64,000 bases of DNA, from assembly GCA_963576475.1 (NCBI GenBank), contig OY754973.1, positions 11,947,253 to 12,011,252 on the forward strand, written 5' to 3'. The notes beneath the pieces were generated by a model. That model ran no database searches. It saw only the letters and a list, made by a program, of their open reading frames with translations, and was not told where the DNA came from. The translations under genes and the position numbers were made by a program. The stretch comes from Molanna angustata (lineage: Eukaryota; Arthropoda; Insecta; Trichoptera; Molannidae). This document shows, one piece after another, positions 43,851 through 54,987 of the stretch (the stretch's first letter is position 1; each line of letters begins with the position of its first letter).

Positions 43851-44318
43851 CTTTCTCTATAGCATCTTTTATGTAACAAAATCGGCAGTAAATATTTTTA
43901 TATTACACTAGTTATGTAAGTTGAAAAATAAATAAAGAGGCTCATGTAAGAGATACGTCGATAAATATATACAACATTCTGTTCGAAAGAAACCGTTAAT
44001 TTAAGTTGAAAACCTAGGCGTTTCATCTTGAGGGTAGTGAGACGTGACATTTTTTCCTTCCTTATTGGGGTTGTTTTCTTAATTCAGAAAAATCCATAAA
44101 GTTTGGTTTGAAAAATGGTCCTTGTTTAGGTCGACCAATGCGTGGCACGTCATTTATTTTCACACCAAAATTGTCCTTCAAACTTCTGGTCGATTTTGTT
44201 TCTTGCCTAACTTTTCCTCCCTTGTTCCAAGTTATTCCTCTCCGTTTATATTCGATGCCTGTTTTCGTACATATTATATTTCCTTTATAGGGGTAAGTAG
44301 TATATAGGTAACTAAGAG
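43851..44318. other. Non-coding stretch, nothing recognised
   Basis: Short overlapping frames on both strands (44062-44307) lack motifs. Confidence 0.35.
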
Positions 44319-44340
44319 TGTGTGTGTATGTGTGTGTGTG

Positions 44341-44402
<62 letters not shown>
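44319..44402. repeat. TG microsatellite
   Basis: Mostly uninterrupted TG repeats over about 84 bp, with a few TA/TT interruptions at the left end. An apparent His/Thr-rich minus-strand frame through it is a repeat artefact. Confidence 0.95.
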
Positions 44403-44406
<4 letters not shown>

Positions 44407-45094
44407 AAATGGTATTTTTATCGACATACCTTATAATGCGATAAGGCACTTTTCTACTAACATGTCTATTTGAACAAAAACATTAAATCGAAGATAGTCG
44501 TGCGTTTTTTATGGATCAATAAAGGTTATCTTACAAAAGATATTTTTTTTCTTATCTCTTCATCGTTTGAACAATCTTTGATTTTCCACGTAGGTAAATG
44601 TGAATTTACGTTCCGCTCCATACAGCAGTCAAAGAACACCCATTGTACTATGTTGATCGATTTTCTGACTATAAAAGCATTTAATAATTCACACATTTTT
44701 ACATACACCTTATAAAATTCCATCGATGACATTTAATCAAGATAGGATTTATGTCAGGGTCAAAAACATGTGGTTATAAAAAGAAAATATCGAGTTTATA
44801 GGTAATTGTCGAATCAAGGATTTTGATTGTGTAATTATTTACGTATTCAAATTACTTAATTGCTTCGCAATATGAAATAAACGAATGCGTAGGTAATTTA
44901 GAGAATTGTAAAAGTAAGGTTCACTGGATGTTTACTATTATGTGATGTAATAAAAAAAAATATATAATAAAGCTGGTTTACTTATATAGCGCCGTTTTCG
45001 TGTATTTACCTCAAGGGCACTTCACAATTACAACTAGGAAGTAAACACTTTTTTTGTATGTTTTGGCTGTCAGAAAAATTTTATCTGGAAAAAC
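44403..45094. other. A+T-rich stretch, nothing recognised
   Basis: No supported feature. Confidence 0.35.
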
Positions 45095-45525
45095 AAACAT
45101 ATAAACATCCCTAGCAAGGTTCGAATCTATAAGATATGTGTTCGTCCCATAATGACTTACGGAATAGAATCCAGAACAGACACTGTCCGTTCCAAAAACC
45201 TCCTTCGAACCAGCGAAATGAAGGTACTCAGAAGCATCTCTGGCAAAACTATTTGTGATACGAAATACAGAGATCCGAAGGATGTGCGAAGTTGAGGATA
45301 TCGTACGATGGGGTTGACATAGAGGAATGTTCTGGAACGAACACGTGTCAAGAATGACAGACTCGAGAATCGTCAAAGTGGCCAGGGATAATGTTCGTCA
45401 ATAAAGCAGACCTCAGGATGTCCTTCCATGATACGGAAGGACAACTGGCAGTCCACGTTACAGGAGGGAAGCTGACGCAGGAAATAAACAGACCAACAGG
45501 CCTAAAATGTGAGGAAGAAGAAGCA
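45095..45525 (+). pseudogene. RTE-type LINE C-terminus with GAA-like tail
   Basis: Reads VRIYKICVRPIMTYGIESRT, DTVRSKNLLRTSEMKVLRSI and, after frameshifts, MCEVEDIVRWG and DSRIVKVARDN. The end is decayed, with GAGGAAGAAGAAGCAGAAG near 45511-45529 as a tail. RTDTxRSKNLLRTSEMKxLR is a well-known conserved block of one RTE-type lineage in insects. At least two frameshifts and a stop are present. It is related to 10905-11130. Confidence 0.8.
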
Positions 45526-46075
45526 GAAGTTTCTGTTAAATATATGAGTTTATTAAAATTACCGTATTTATTTAAAATTTTGACACGAACCACTCTATTT
45601 ATGAGAAAAGATGTATTAATTTTATTTATATAGATGATTTTGGATATCTACAAAGGGACCTCATAACTAAACAAATCCTCAAAAACGTCAAGAGACTTAA
45701 GTTGACCATGTTTGTATATAAACATATGGTAGCATATTACTGTTTTAAGAGATCTCACACTAAGATTAATTTAGAATTAGGATAGGTATTAAGTTGGGTT
45801 TATGTTATAATACAGAATTTCCTGGATAATTTCAAAAATCGCACGTGTATAATTCAAACACAAACCCTTATCACATGTCATTAATTAGTTATGTTTTCTA
45901 CTTGGATTTTCATATCTTAAATGAAACACAAAATGCAATCGTAGGTTTGGGTTTCATTTATTTGATAAAACCTATAAAACGATAAAACTCTACTAAACCA
46001 TCACTCATTTCAGATCTAAGAGTATGATAGAATTGTCTAAGCCCTCGGGAACAGTTCCATAAGCGCACAAAGTCA
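45526..46075. other. A+T-rich stretch, nothing recognised
   Basis: No supported feature. Confidence 0.35.
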
Positions 46076-46150
46076 GCTCCATTCATGGTCCCATTTGAAT
46101 TAGGTCAAGACCAGATGATGGGATCCATGAAAAAATATCGAACTCTTCAT
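46076..46150 (+). repeat. Repeat family H fragment
   Basis: TGGTCCCATTTGAATTAGGTC, then ATGGGATCCATGA, matches 58494-58540 (TTGGTCCCATTTTAATTTGG, then ATGGGATCCATGA). The longer copy at 58362 begins with ACCGACTTCCAAATACG, a repeat start common in insects. Confidence 0.55.
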
Positions 46151-46283
46151 TTTAAAAAGGTATCTGTTGAACATAAGAATATGTCGTACTGATGGCAGAT
46201 TATGAGCCAGTAATTTCTTTACTACATAAACTGATTTTTAGTGGTAGTTTTGAAGTTATCATTTTATATATAAACCTCATATA

Positions 46284-46922
46284 CTCTACATAGACCCGAA
46301 TACAGAGTCCGACCTTAATACTTAATTCTACATACTAACCATGTTTTCATTGCACAGTCGCTCACAAAAGTTAGGAGATCACAGGAGATCCTAACTTAAG
46401 AATGCTATGAAGTTGTTGTATGAGAATATTGCATTGCAGAGACATATCTAAACATTTTCGAACTGTCAAAAAGTAAAGTTGATCGCAAGGAACCTCACGA
46501 GTACTTTAATACTAAAATACGAGATGTTTTCGATGGATGATGATTTTTGCGACTTTGTCACATATGTATTTGGTGATTTTGTTAAATCAAAAACCACACA
46601 AATTCATTCGGCGATCTTTACGAGATGCCGAAAATTTACTGGAATTCAGAAGAATCGTGACATCGTCTGTGTCAGCTTGGATGCATGTGTTTGTTTTGGT
46701 ATGACAAAAAAACATTTTAAACGTCATAAAAAACTATCTATCTCTTTTCTTCGCACATAATTATGTGAAATTCCATGCCATCGACCTTGAGTCTGACGTA
46801 GTATTTAGTATGTAGAATTTAGTAAGAGATGTCTCTGCAACGCAATTGCTAACTTAAGAATACCAAATATTACTATGAGGTTAGGAGTTAGTATTTAGTT
46901 ACCTAGGACTGTACATTCGGGT
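46284..46922. mobile_element. Inverted-repeat element, family C
   Basis: The left arm starts ACCCGAATACAGAGTCC and runs through ATCCTAACTTAAGAATGC and ATTGCATTGCAGAGACAT (to about 46445). The right arm mirrors it: ATGTCTCTGCAACGCAATTGC, CTAACTTAAGAAT, GTTAGGAGTTAGTATTTAG and GGACTGTACATTCGGGT (about 46825-46922). The interior holds a 93-codon frame (46479-46760) that resembles no transposase known to me. A right-arm copy alone is at 27312-27466. It is probably a non-autonomous DNA transposon with arms of about 100-160 bp. Confidence 0.7.
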
Positions 46923-48199
46923 TCTTTTCATCAGTTTGTTGTTTTTGATAGTATTCATAAGACACAACTTATTATTGATCTATTCTAAAGTCTCATTATT
47001 AGAATCATTCCACTCATTACTTTGTCAACTTGTCAAATTAACATAACTTCGATATTATGTTCGTTTATCTTAATTGTAAATCTCCTAATAAAGTGTTTTA
47101 TATACCGTCGAGTCTCCTAAACGATTTTATTGTCTTTATTATTGCATTGTAAATCCCCTATTTTGTTTTCATGGCTCAACGACGGTTTATGAAAGGCAAT
47201 AAAATAATTTGGCGGTTTATGTGAGACAATAAATTTTCTACTAGAAATACTACGAAGACTTTATCGATTCGTAGCCCTTTTAACATAAGTTAATTGCGAG
47301 CTGTTCAAACAATAGTTAAAAAGATACGCATCATCATCATTCAATATGTACAGCCTTGTTTTTGTGCGGAAAAATAAATAGTATATTGAAATATATCGGT
47401 TTTATCGGTTTCCAATCGAATAATATGAGGGGAAATTAATATTCGCCAATCGACATCATTTTTCATATTCAGCGATTTTTGCCCGGTGTAATGGATTTAT
47501 GTGACATTTATCAAATTTATTCTTTAAATTATATTTTATCATTTTTTTAATTAATTTGAATTTGAATTTCATCGCTGTTATTCATTTTTAAAATATATCA
47601 ACACTTATGTGTTATATTAAAAAAAATGAAACAAAAATATAACTGTAAAATTGTAGACAAAATATGAAATGATGATTAAAGACACAAATATTTGATTTAA
47701 AGAAATGGAGATGATTTAATTTAGATGAAGACGACCACATTAATATGACTCCTTAAACAATCTGTTTTAATACGGAAAGTTTAGTCTCTTGTTTTTTTCG
47801 AAATTTCGATTAATTTGATTTACACTAAAAATCTTGTTTACTTACATCAAATAAGTAAATTCGTCATAATTCTTAAATTAAATGTTCATTGTGCGTTTGG
47901 GAGCCTAAGCAAGATAAAAAAAATTTGTTAAATATCCATCCCATTGCAACTTCAAGTTTCATTAACACTTCCCGCTTTCAAATGAAATCTGAGGAATCAT
48001 TTCCTTATACAAACACTTAGATTTGTCTCCTTATCATATCCTTGTCCCCTCTAATCCTCTCCCCTACGTTTATTTTACTGTTTTTTGTTTTATATTTTTC
48101 AATATACATAATATATATTTGACTCAAATAAATTGGTACGTGTCATAAGCTCAATCTACCTCACCAAATGAATATGGTTAAAATATTGAATCTAATATT
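46923..48199. other. A+T-rich stretch, nothing recognised
   Basis: Long A+T-rich sequence with no open frame of note and no repeat match. Confidence 0.35.
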
Positions 48200-48495
48200 C
48201 ATCATCATCATCATTGGCCCTACAGCCCGTTGTGGGCCTTGGCCTCCTTCAGAATCCGTCGCCATTCCTCCCTGCACTCTGCGGCTCTCTTCCAGTTGGT
48301 AAGGCCCAGCGCTCGTACATCAGCCTCCACATCGTCCAGCCATCTCATTTTTGGTCTGCCTCTGCTTCTTCTTCCGTCTGGTGTGGTGTTTAAAACCTTG
48401 TTGGGAGTACGATCATCATTCATCTTGTGGACATGGCCCAAAAATTGCAGTCTTCTTATTTTAATGAACTGTCCAATGTTTGGTTTGCCATACAG
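48200..48495 (-). pseudogene. RTE-type LINE C-terminus, 3' part (split by transposon)
   Basis: The minus strand reads GHVHKMNDDRTPNKVLN, TTPDGRRSRGRPKMRWLDDV, ALGLTNWKRAAECREEWRR and ILKEAKAHNGL-stop, then a GAT-repeat tail (CATCATCATC at 48200-48210). The frame continues on the far side of the hAT-like insertion at 51263-51435, which supplies the preceding residues. With the insertion ignored the coding frame is continuous across the junction (LEALYG|KPNIGQF), so the LINE copy was in good condition when it was hit. Confidence 0.85.
48488..48495. repeat. 8-bp target-site duplication, left
   Basis: CCATACAG immediately left of the hAT-like element; repeated at 51255-51262. Confidence 0.85.
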
Positions 48496-50148
48496 TAGGG
48501 TGTCCCGTTAAATTTTTTTTTGGAATTCGGATACGTAATAGCACGGAAAACTTGGGGATGGACAACCTGATTACGGGAAAAATAATAAAAAAAATCCTAG
48601 AGACTACTTTTAGACCTCTACCGGGCTTTGAAGTTTTGAAAAAATACAAATTTTCTTTATATGGTTACCGTCGTTTATTCCACATAATAATATAAAATTT
48701 ATATGTAAAATATGACTCAAAATTTTGGAATTGAAGGACTTATTAAGAAAAACATAGTTTTAAAAATTATGAAGACTAATTATAGAACTCTACTAGCCTT
48801 TGAAATTTAGAAAAAAAACACAAATTTTCATTAAAACTGCATCTTATAGTTAGCCAAAAAATTGAATTAATTTGTATGAATGCTTCGATTCCAAGTGTCT
48901 CTCGTATAAGAATAATACACTAAATTCAATACCATTTTGATAAATACTTGACGATAAAAAGATATCCAAAAACTAAAATAATTGAAGTTTGAAACTAGAT
49001 TACAAGAATTTTTCACGACCTGTACCAAGACGTTGTTCGACATTTCATCATGTAAGTGCATTTCTTTGGAGTGTTGTTCTTGCGCAAAAGAAAATAAAGT
49101 ACCTTTCAAAGAAAGAGCATTTTTAATGGATCAAAGAACCGATAGAAGAATGGTTATAGGTACCATAGATAAAAAAGAAACAATAAAAATTGAAAGACGA
49201 TTGGAAAGAAAGATACTGGAATCTAAACTATGTAATACACCCAATGGATGTTATACTTCAATCAATCCCAAGTTCGTCAATGCAATTCGTCAGTGGCTGT
49301 GCCAGAAAATGGAGATAGTATTCGTGAGATAGAAGAACTTTTACAACCGGCAGATATTTCTTTGGAGCCTTCATCATCATCAAGCAGTCGCAAAAGTTTG
49401 CCTTCTGTTGCAAAAGTTTGTGATCGGTATGGTTTATCAACCCGTTCTGCGGCGGCAGTTGCTTCGGCGGCTCTTCAAGATGCAGGTATCATCACTTCTG
49501 CAGATACTCGGTTCGTGATTGATAAAAATAAAATACATAGAGCTGTATCAAAATCAAGGGAGCATATGCAGAAAAACATAGAAAATATTTCTGTGAAGAG
49601 CATTTACTTCGATGGACGGAAAGATAAAACCATTATAAATGAGAAGAAAGACGGTCGTTTTCACCGTAAGGAAGTTAATGAAGAACACGTTTCCATCTTG
49701 TCAGAGTCAGGATGAATATATTTAGGCTATGTTACTCCAAAATATGGCACAGGATTGGGCATATCTAATTCAATAATAGAGTTCATCGTTACTAAAAAAA
49801 TAGATATTCAAGAAGTTGTTTGCGTTGGATGTGATGGTACTGCAACTAACACAGGCTGCAAGGACGGCGTTATTCGATACTTAGAAGTTTATCTAGGCAG
49901 ACCATTACAGTAGTTTATATGTATGCTTCATGCGAATTAACTACCATTCAGACATCTTTTCACAGTTTTAGATGGATCAACTTCAGGCCCTCGCGAATAT
50001 TCGGGACCTATCGGGAAAGCTCTCATTGGTTGCGAGAATAATCTCATTGTAAGATTTTCGCGAATAATTGGTAACCTACTAGAAATAGAAAAAAATATTG
50101 TAGATGTGATGAGTACTGACCTAAAATATCTGTACGAGATATGTAAAT

Positions 50149-50258
50149 CAGTTGAATCTGTTTTTTAACCGATTTTTTAATTATCTCAATAGAGACGAAG
50201 TTGGAATATTTAGTGTAGGAGAATCTGGTTTTTGAATCAGTTGAATCTGGTTTTTGTA
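50149..50258 (+). repeat. Small insertion flanked by direct repeats
   Basis: AATCAGTTGAATCTG with TTTTTT/GTTTTTG occurs at about 50146-50166 and 50236-50257. Between them lies CAATAGAGACGAAGTTGG with AATATTTAG, which also occurs at 54113-54150 and 61539-61575. The block interrupts the transposase reading frame. Confidence 0.6.
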
Positions 50259-50548
50259 CCGTAGAATTATCTAATCGTCAGGTGGCTTACTACTGCAAAT
50301 CATATTGTAAGACTGTATGTGAGTATCCTTCCGAAAATTTAAAAATTCTTGTGGAGTTTGTAATGAAAGTTTACGCACCTGTTTGGTTTCTAATAAAGAT
50401 TCATTTATCAGTCAAAGATGGAGCGCAGCACATTTATAAAATGATACAATTTTCAAGATACCTACCGGAAAATTTAAGATCAATAATTGATAATGTAATA
50501 GAAAGAAATGGTTTCTTTGCTCATTCTGAAAATCTTTTACTATCGATG

Positions 50549-50590
50549 TTGTTTGATACTAGAAGACATGTGTCTTCTAGTATCAAACAA
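50549..50590. repeat. 42-bp near-perfect palindrome
   Basis: TTGTTTGATACTAGAAGACA (50549-50568), TG, then its exact inverse (50571-50590). It sits in the transposase where the reading frame is lost (LFDTRRHV, then the inverse). Confidence 0.95.
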
Positions 50591-51254
50591 TAACTTTCTT
50601 ACATCAGGACTTTCAAGCCACGAAAAATTATTTTTTCTGCAAAAGATTACGTCGATATAATTATCTGGAACGAGTGTCAAGTAACATCACCCCCTGTCCT
50701 AAACCACATACCTATCTAATGAAGAATTGGAAGCGAGGCTACATGAAAATAATTTACATCTTCAAATCATTGATTTTCCATGTCACACACAAGCAGTGGA
50801 GCGGTGTGTTAAAATAGTGACGGAAGCTTCTCGATGTGTTATAGGTGAAAATTCTGGAGATGGATTTATAAGGAACAGAATTTAAAATAGTCATTTTGTT
50901 TCAAGAAATTCACTGTTTGATATGTTCACATAATGATAATTTTAATTCAATTATATTTTTTTGTTAATAAACTTTAGAATTGGGTTCATAAATTTAATGT
51001 GCTACATTTTATTGCATTCACAAAGAAAACGCTAAACATAATAGAAAGTTTAAAAAAGTTGATTGGATATGGAGTACGTAGTACTTGAACTACAAAATTC
51101 CTGTCATTATGGGCTGGTAGAGGTCTAAAAGTAGTACTGTAATGAAAAACAAAATATGGGGCATGAAAGTACTCGTCAATACCCAAATTTCGACACCTCT
51201 TACGTTACGATACTCCGAAAAAAAAAATTCTCCATACATTGACGGGACACCCTA

Positions 51255-51262
51255 CCATACAG
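51255..51262. repeat. 8-bp target-site duplication, right
   Basis: CCATACAG, identical to 48488-48495, on the right of the hAT-like element. Confidence 0.85.
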
Positions 51263-51435
51263 TGCCTCTAATTCGTGATTGAATCGTCTCCTCCACACTC
51301 CATTTTCGTTGACAGGACCAAATATATTTTGAGGACTTTCCTTTCAAATATCAGATGTGTGTTTTCATCTCTTTTGGTTATTACCCAACATTCTGCGCCA
51401 TATGCAATGACTAGACAGAGGAGCGTTTTAGCGTT
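51263..51435 (-). pseudogene. RTE-type LINE C-terminal region, 5' part (split)
   Basis: The minus strand reads KTLLCLVIAYGAECWVITKR, DENTHLIFERKVLKIYLVLS and, after a frameshift, GVWRRRFNHELEALYG, which continues into 48200-48495 on the other side of the hAT-like element. ECWxxTKxxExxLxxFERKxL is the conserved RTE-type block ahead of the WxGHV motif. Confidence 0.8.
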
Positions 51436-52626
51436 TTAATCTAATATTAACACGTCAATATAAGTTTAGTTTGAGTAGAAAAAATACTATAGGAAGGAAT
51501 GAATGATAAAAATCTTTATTGAATTTTTTTCATAATAAAACCAAATACAAACACAGGATACCCAATAGCTGTGTTGTATATATGAAATCAATCAATACAC
51601 TTGAAGGCTTTTTGACTCTAAGTAATTCAATATTATTCTTTACGTATTATTTATTTTCTATCGGAATGAGAAGCAAAGCCGACGCTAAATGAGTACAAAA
51701 AGTGAAGTTTACCGTGACTAAAGTTTTTCTTCGCCTAACGACCCTGGATATATAAAGGCAAACAATGTCATACAAACTTTGTACAGTTTTTCAGTCCAGA
51801 AGTTGGAGGAGTGGACCAAAGAAGAAAGCCAGTCAAAGAAACCCATTTCTAGTAGACCGAAGAAAACTTTGAGGAATATTAAGTGAACGCTTTCTGTTCC
51901 ACCTTGAAACTTTTTGTATGAAAATGAAAATAATGAATTTTTGATTATGTTGTTTACTAAAACCAACAATCTTGTATATTTGAAAAGTTTTTTTTTTAGT
52001 TTTTTTTGTATAACTTCCTTCGAAAAGTTGGAATTAAACAAGGCATTCAATATTTGATAATTTTTCGTGTATTTGCGTTACGGATAAACATTAATTTTAA
52101 TGTATTTCTTATAATTTGTATGTTCGTGTTCGGTTTTTTGGTTGAACCAGACAATCTGCATATAGTCTAATCAACCTTGTATGTTAACTTGGATCAGACG
52201 AGCTTCGTATAAGTTTCATGAGGCCAACTGATATGAATTCGTTTATTTTTATCTTGATTTCAGTATCTCCGTTAATTCACATTCGTATGCATGCATTATT
52301 TTCTTCATTTATCTTTTCAGTTTATGTTAAATGACAACTGCCCATTCTAGAACTCTGAAAGACCAAAAGAGAAATATAAAAAGAGTCCAATGAATTGGAT
52401 GACCTTAAATAAATAAGTTGATCGAAGACTAGAGCATGTCAGGATTTTAGACATCCAAAAACGAAATTAACATGTACACAAAATAGTTCATACTATAAAG
52501 GTCTCAAAATGTATAATAGTTTACCACCAAACATAAGAAACCATAAGTCTTATCGCCTTTGGTAGGGTAGGTGCTGAATACAAAACTAAAAACTATTAAT
52601 GTTGTCCATAGTTTCACATGATGTTT
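51436..52626. other. Non-coding stretch, nothing recognised
   Basis: A 110-codon minus frame at 51718-52050 has no family signature. No repeat match was noticed. Confidence 0.35.
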
Positions 52627-52760
52627 TTACTCTCCACACTATGGAATAGGGGAGAGTCATGATTTCGCAAAATTTAAGCGTATTTTTTTACATCAATTTC
52701 TCAATGGGTATCATGTAAAGAATGCACACTATGAGTTTCGTCGTGATGTGTTTGTGTGTA

Positions 52761-52798
52761 TGGCGTATACGCCGTACGCCGTTCGCCGTACGCCGTAG
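52761..52798. repeat. GCCGTACGCC-type short tandem run
   Basis: TGGCGTATACGCCGTACGCC, GTTCGCCGTACGCCGTAGC: about five CGCCGTA-like units. The copies 1 and 2 of family F have only a single TACGG at the equivalent place, so this run expanded in copy 3. Confidence 0.8.
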
Positions 52799-52807
52799 CA
52801 TTTATCT

Positions 52808-53130
52808 TTTTTGTGTCCTCTCTACAGCCCAAACTATAAGTCCGATCGACTTCATATTAACATCATATGTGTAAAGTGTAAAGACCTTGAGCTGATTAGT
52901 TTTCCATAGACAACTTTTGATTTCTTCTCTATGAATTTATCATTTACGTTGTTTTTTTTTTTGTGTCCTCTCTGCAGCCCAAACTATAAGTCCCATTGAC
53001 TTCATATTGATATCATATGTGTTAAGTCCATAAACTTAGAGCTGATTAGTTTTTCCATAGACAATGGTTCATTTTTTCTCAATGTTTCTTTATGATTTCA
53101 TCTATCAAAACTGAAAAAATGCTCTCACGA
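52808..53130. repeat. Tandem duplication, about 160-bp unit
   Basis: TTTTTTGTGTCCTCTCTACAG, CCCAAACTATAAGTCC, GACTTCATATT and GAGCTGATTAGTTTT occur twice in order. Confidence 0.85.
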
Positions 53131-53344
53131 CCTGGAAATTAGAGATATTTTAATTTGGTTTTAACTATTTATACAACACCAAGAATCTTCATAAAATTGT
53201 ATTCCAAGTTGGTCAATGTTAAAAGAAAAATATTCAACGGTTTCAAAAATTATATTTTATTTAAGGGATTTTTGTATGAAATTTATATGTAACAAGAGAA
53301 TTTTTTTATGTTTGGCAATGTACAATTTCAGATTTTTATGTTCT

Positions 53345-53935
53345 TTGATTTCATATTGATATAAGAATATTAATAGCTTGAACTTAGAACTGATAAGCTT
53401 TTCATAGATATCATAAAATTTCTTCATATGATATCACGTGTCAAAATGCTCTAACGCTCTTTAAAATAAAATTTATCTGCTTTTATTAAAATATTTCATA
53501 GAAAATAAGGATCCTTCACCATACTGCATTAATAGTTTGTCTATCTTAACATAATAATATAATATCGTTAGAAAATTTACATTCCTGGTAGTAACATTTA
53601 GAATGAATAAAAATGTATATAATTAGATAAATTTCTTATTTATGGAAAAGTTCAGTAAATTGATTTCATGTTATAATGTAAAGAGCTTGAACAAAGAACT
53701 TATTAGCTTTCCATAAATAACAAAAAATTCTTCATATATGATATCACGAGTCAAAATTGTCAAAATGCTCTACCGCTTTTTAAAACAAAATTTATCTGCT
53801 TTTATTAAAATATTTCATACAACATAAGCATTCTTCACCATACTGCATTAATAGTTTGTCTATCTTAATATGAAAATATACTATCGTTAGAAAATTTATA
53901 TTCCTGGTAGTAAAATTTAGAATGAATAAAATATT
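53345..53935. repeat. Tandem duplication, about 310-bp unit
   Basis: Two copies share TATGATATCACG, AAAATGCTCTA, AAATTTATCTGCTTTTATTA, CACCATACTGCATTAATAG, TTTGTCTATCTTAA, CGTTAGAAAATTTA and TTCCTGGTAGTAA in order. Confidence 0.85.
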
Positions 53936-54025
53936 TCATATTACATAAGCACATTTTACCATATTGAGATTTTCAACATTTGAAGAAGAAAAATAAACGC
54001 TTACTATGGTGTGGAGAGTTTAGTG

Positions 54026-54987
54026 TTGGCCACAACCCACACGTTTATTATTTAATTTCATACTTATACCAAAATTATTTGTTTCAAAACATTTTATTTT
54101 TATTGACAATAACATCTCAATAGAGACGAAGTTGGGATATTATAGAAGAATCAGGAACTCAGGCACATACATACATGGCTTACAATCTGTCATCGGCTGT
54201 TTTACGTGATCACTTTATGCGCTTGCGCAACGTTCACCAATTATGCCTTTATTGAGTTCCCTTATCCATGTAATTTTTGAAAGTTCTATATATTTGAATA
54301 AGTATAAACATTTCACCTGAATAAAAATATTATTTTTTGATAAAACTAGATAAAATTTGTATATACATAAGTACATATATTTTTACATATAAATAATGTT
54401 TACTACTACTACTAGTTAACTATTTCGAAATGTCAACTAGTTATACGAAAAAGTAGCTATTACAATAACCTTTTTTTTCATGTAACAAAAAACTTTATTT
54501 TTATTTATTTTATTTTTATTTTATATTTTATTCTATTCGGAAAACATACAGCATGCAAATAATAATAAAAACAAAAATGATACATACAATTTCATGCCTA
54601 AGTAACATGTTTTCACTTAAATAAAGAGTAGTAATACCTAAACGTATTTTTTATTTATTTTATTTATTTATTATTTCTTTTTCTTTCATTATCATTTGGC
54701 GGGTACATTCGAAACACGAGGAGAAAAGGAACATCAAATATTACTCTGGCTAAAATTTGAAATTTTCATAGCAAAAGTAAAAGGAACAAGCAAGCAGTAA
54801 AAAAATCATATTTTTAAATTATTCTAGTTAAAATTAAAATGCACAAACTAATGTTAAAATTAAAAATTTAAGAGATAAATTCAACATCAACAACTGGTTC
54901 ATCATCAACTTATATTCATTTACTGGTCACTTCGTATATTATGCAGTTTGTCTTCTCTGTTGAGTATCTTTCGTTAGATATGTATAT
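54026..54987. other. A+T-rich stretch, nothing firm
   Basis: CAATAGAGACGAAGTTGGGA at about 54118 is one of three occurrences of a short repeat (see 50149-50258). TTTATTT-type runs at 54500-54540 and 54645-54675 may be LINE tails on the minus strand. Confidence 0.35.

Larger units (their letters stand above)
48982..50883 (+). pseudogene. Transposase gene of the hAT-like element, broken
   Basis: The N-terminal part (48982-about 49320) has CKCISLECCSCAKENKVP, a Cys-rich zinc-binding-like segment, then KERAFLMDQRTDRRMVIG. A frameshift near 49300 leads to 49248-49715: SLPSVAKVCDRYGLSTRSAA and NISVKSIYFDGRKDKT. In the same frame, past a TGA at 49713, it reads EVVCVGCDGTATNTGCKDGV, IRYLEVYLGRPLQ-stop, FICMLHAN-stop and LPFRHLFTVLDGSTSGPREY. 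After an insertion at about 50160-50258 the reading resumes with CKSYCKTVCEYPSENLK and DGAQHIYKM; after a 42-bp palindrome, SAKDYVDIIIW; and at the end DFPCHTQAVERCVKIVTEAS. The Asp in FDGRKD and the Asp in GCDGT are the likely catalytic acids, by analogy with RNase-H-like transposases. At least three nonsense codons and two frameshifts are present, so it is inactive. Confidence 0.8.
48496..51254 (+). mobile_element. hAT-like DNA transposon, 2759 bp
   Basis: Terminal inverted repeats start TAGGGTGTCCCGT at both ends (48496-48508 and 51242-51254) and extend imperfectly. The subterminal TACTTTTAGACCTCTACC of the left (48604-48621 region) is mirrored near 51116-51136. An 8-bp duplication, CCATACAG, flanks the element; 8-bp duplications and T/CAGGG ends fit hAT. 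The interior carries a broken transposase gene on the plus strand (48982-50883). It is inserted in an RTE coding region. Assignment to hAT rests on the target-site length and termini, because the transposase is of a lineage I cannot place by eye in a named hAT family. Confidence 0.85.
52627..54025. mobile_element. Terminal-inverted-repeat element, family F copy 3 (long)
   Basis: Left ACTCTCCACACTATGG (52629-52644) is mirrored on the right as CTATGGTGTGGAGAGT (54004-54019). The right end continues GTTGGCCACAACCCACACG, matching copy 1. It is about 1.4 kb, with two internal tandem duplications (52808-53130 and 53345-53935) and a CGCCGTA-rich run. No transposase frame is present. Confidence 0.7.

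Noticed and set aside
44319..44402. Z-DNA or regulatory role for the TG run
   Set aside because: TG runs can adopt Z-DNA, but nothing nearby suggests a promoter; ordinary microsatellite.
49258..49440. Minus-strand frame over the transposase
   Set aside because: Shadow of the plus-strand transposase frame.
51718..52050. 110-codon minus-strand gene
   Set aside because: Low-complexity Phe/Lys/Leu-rich reading of A+T-rich DNA, no motif and no splice context.
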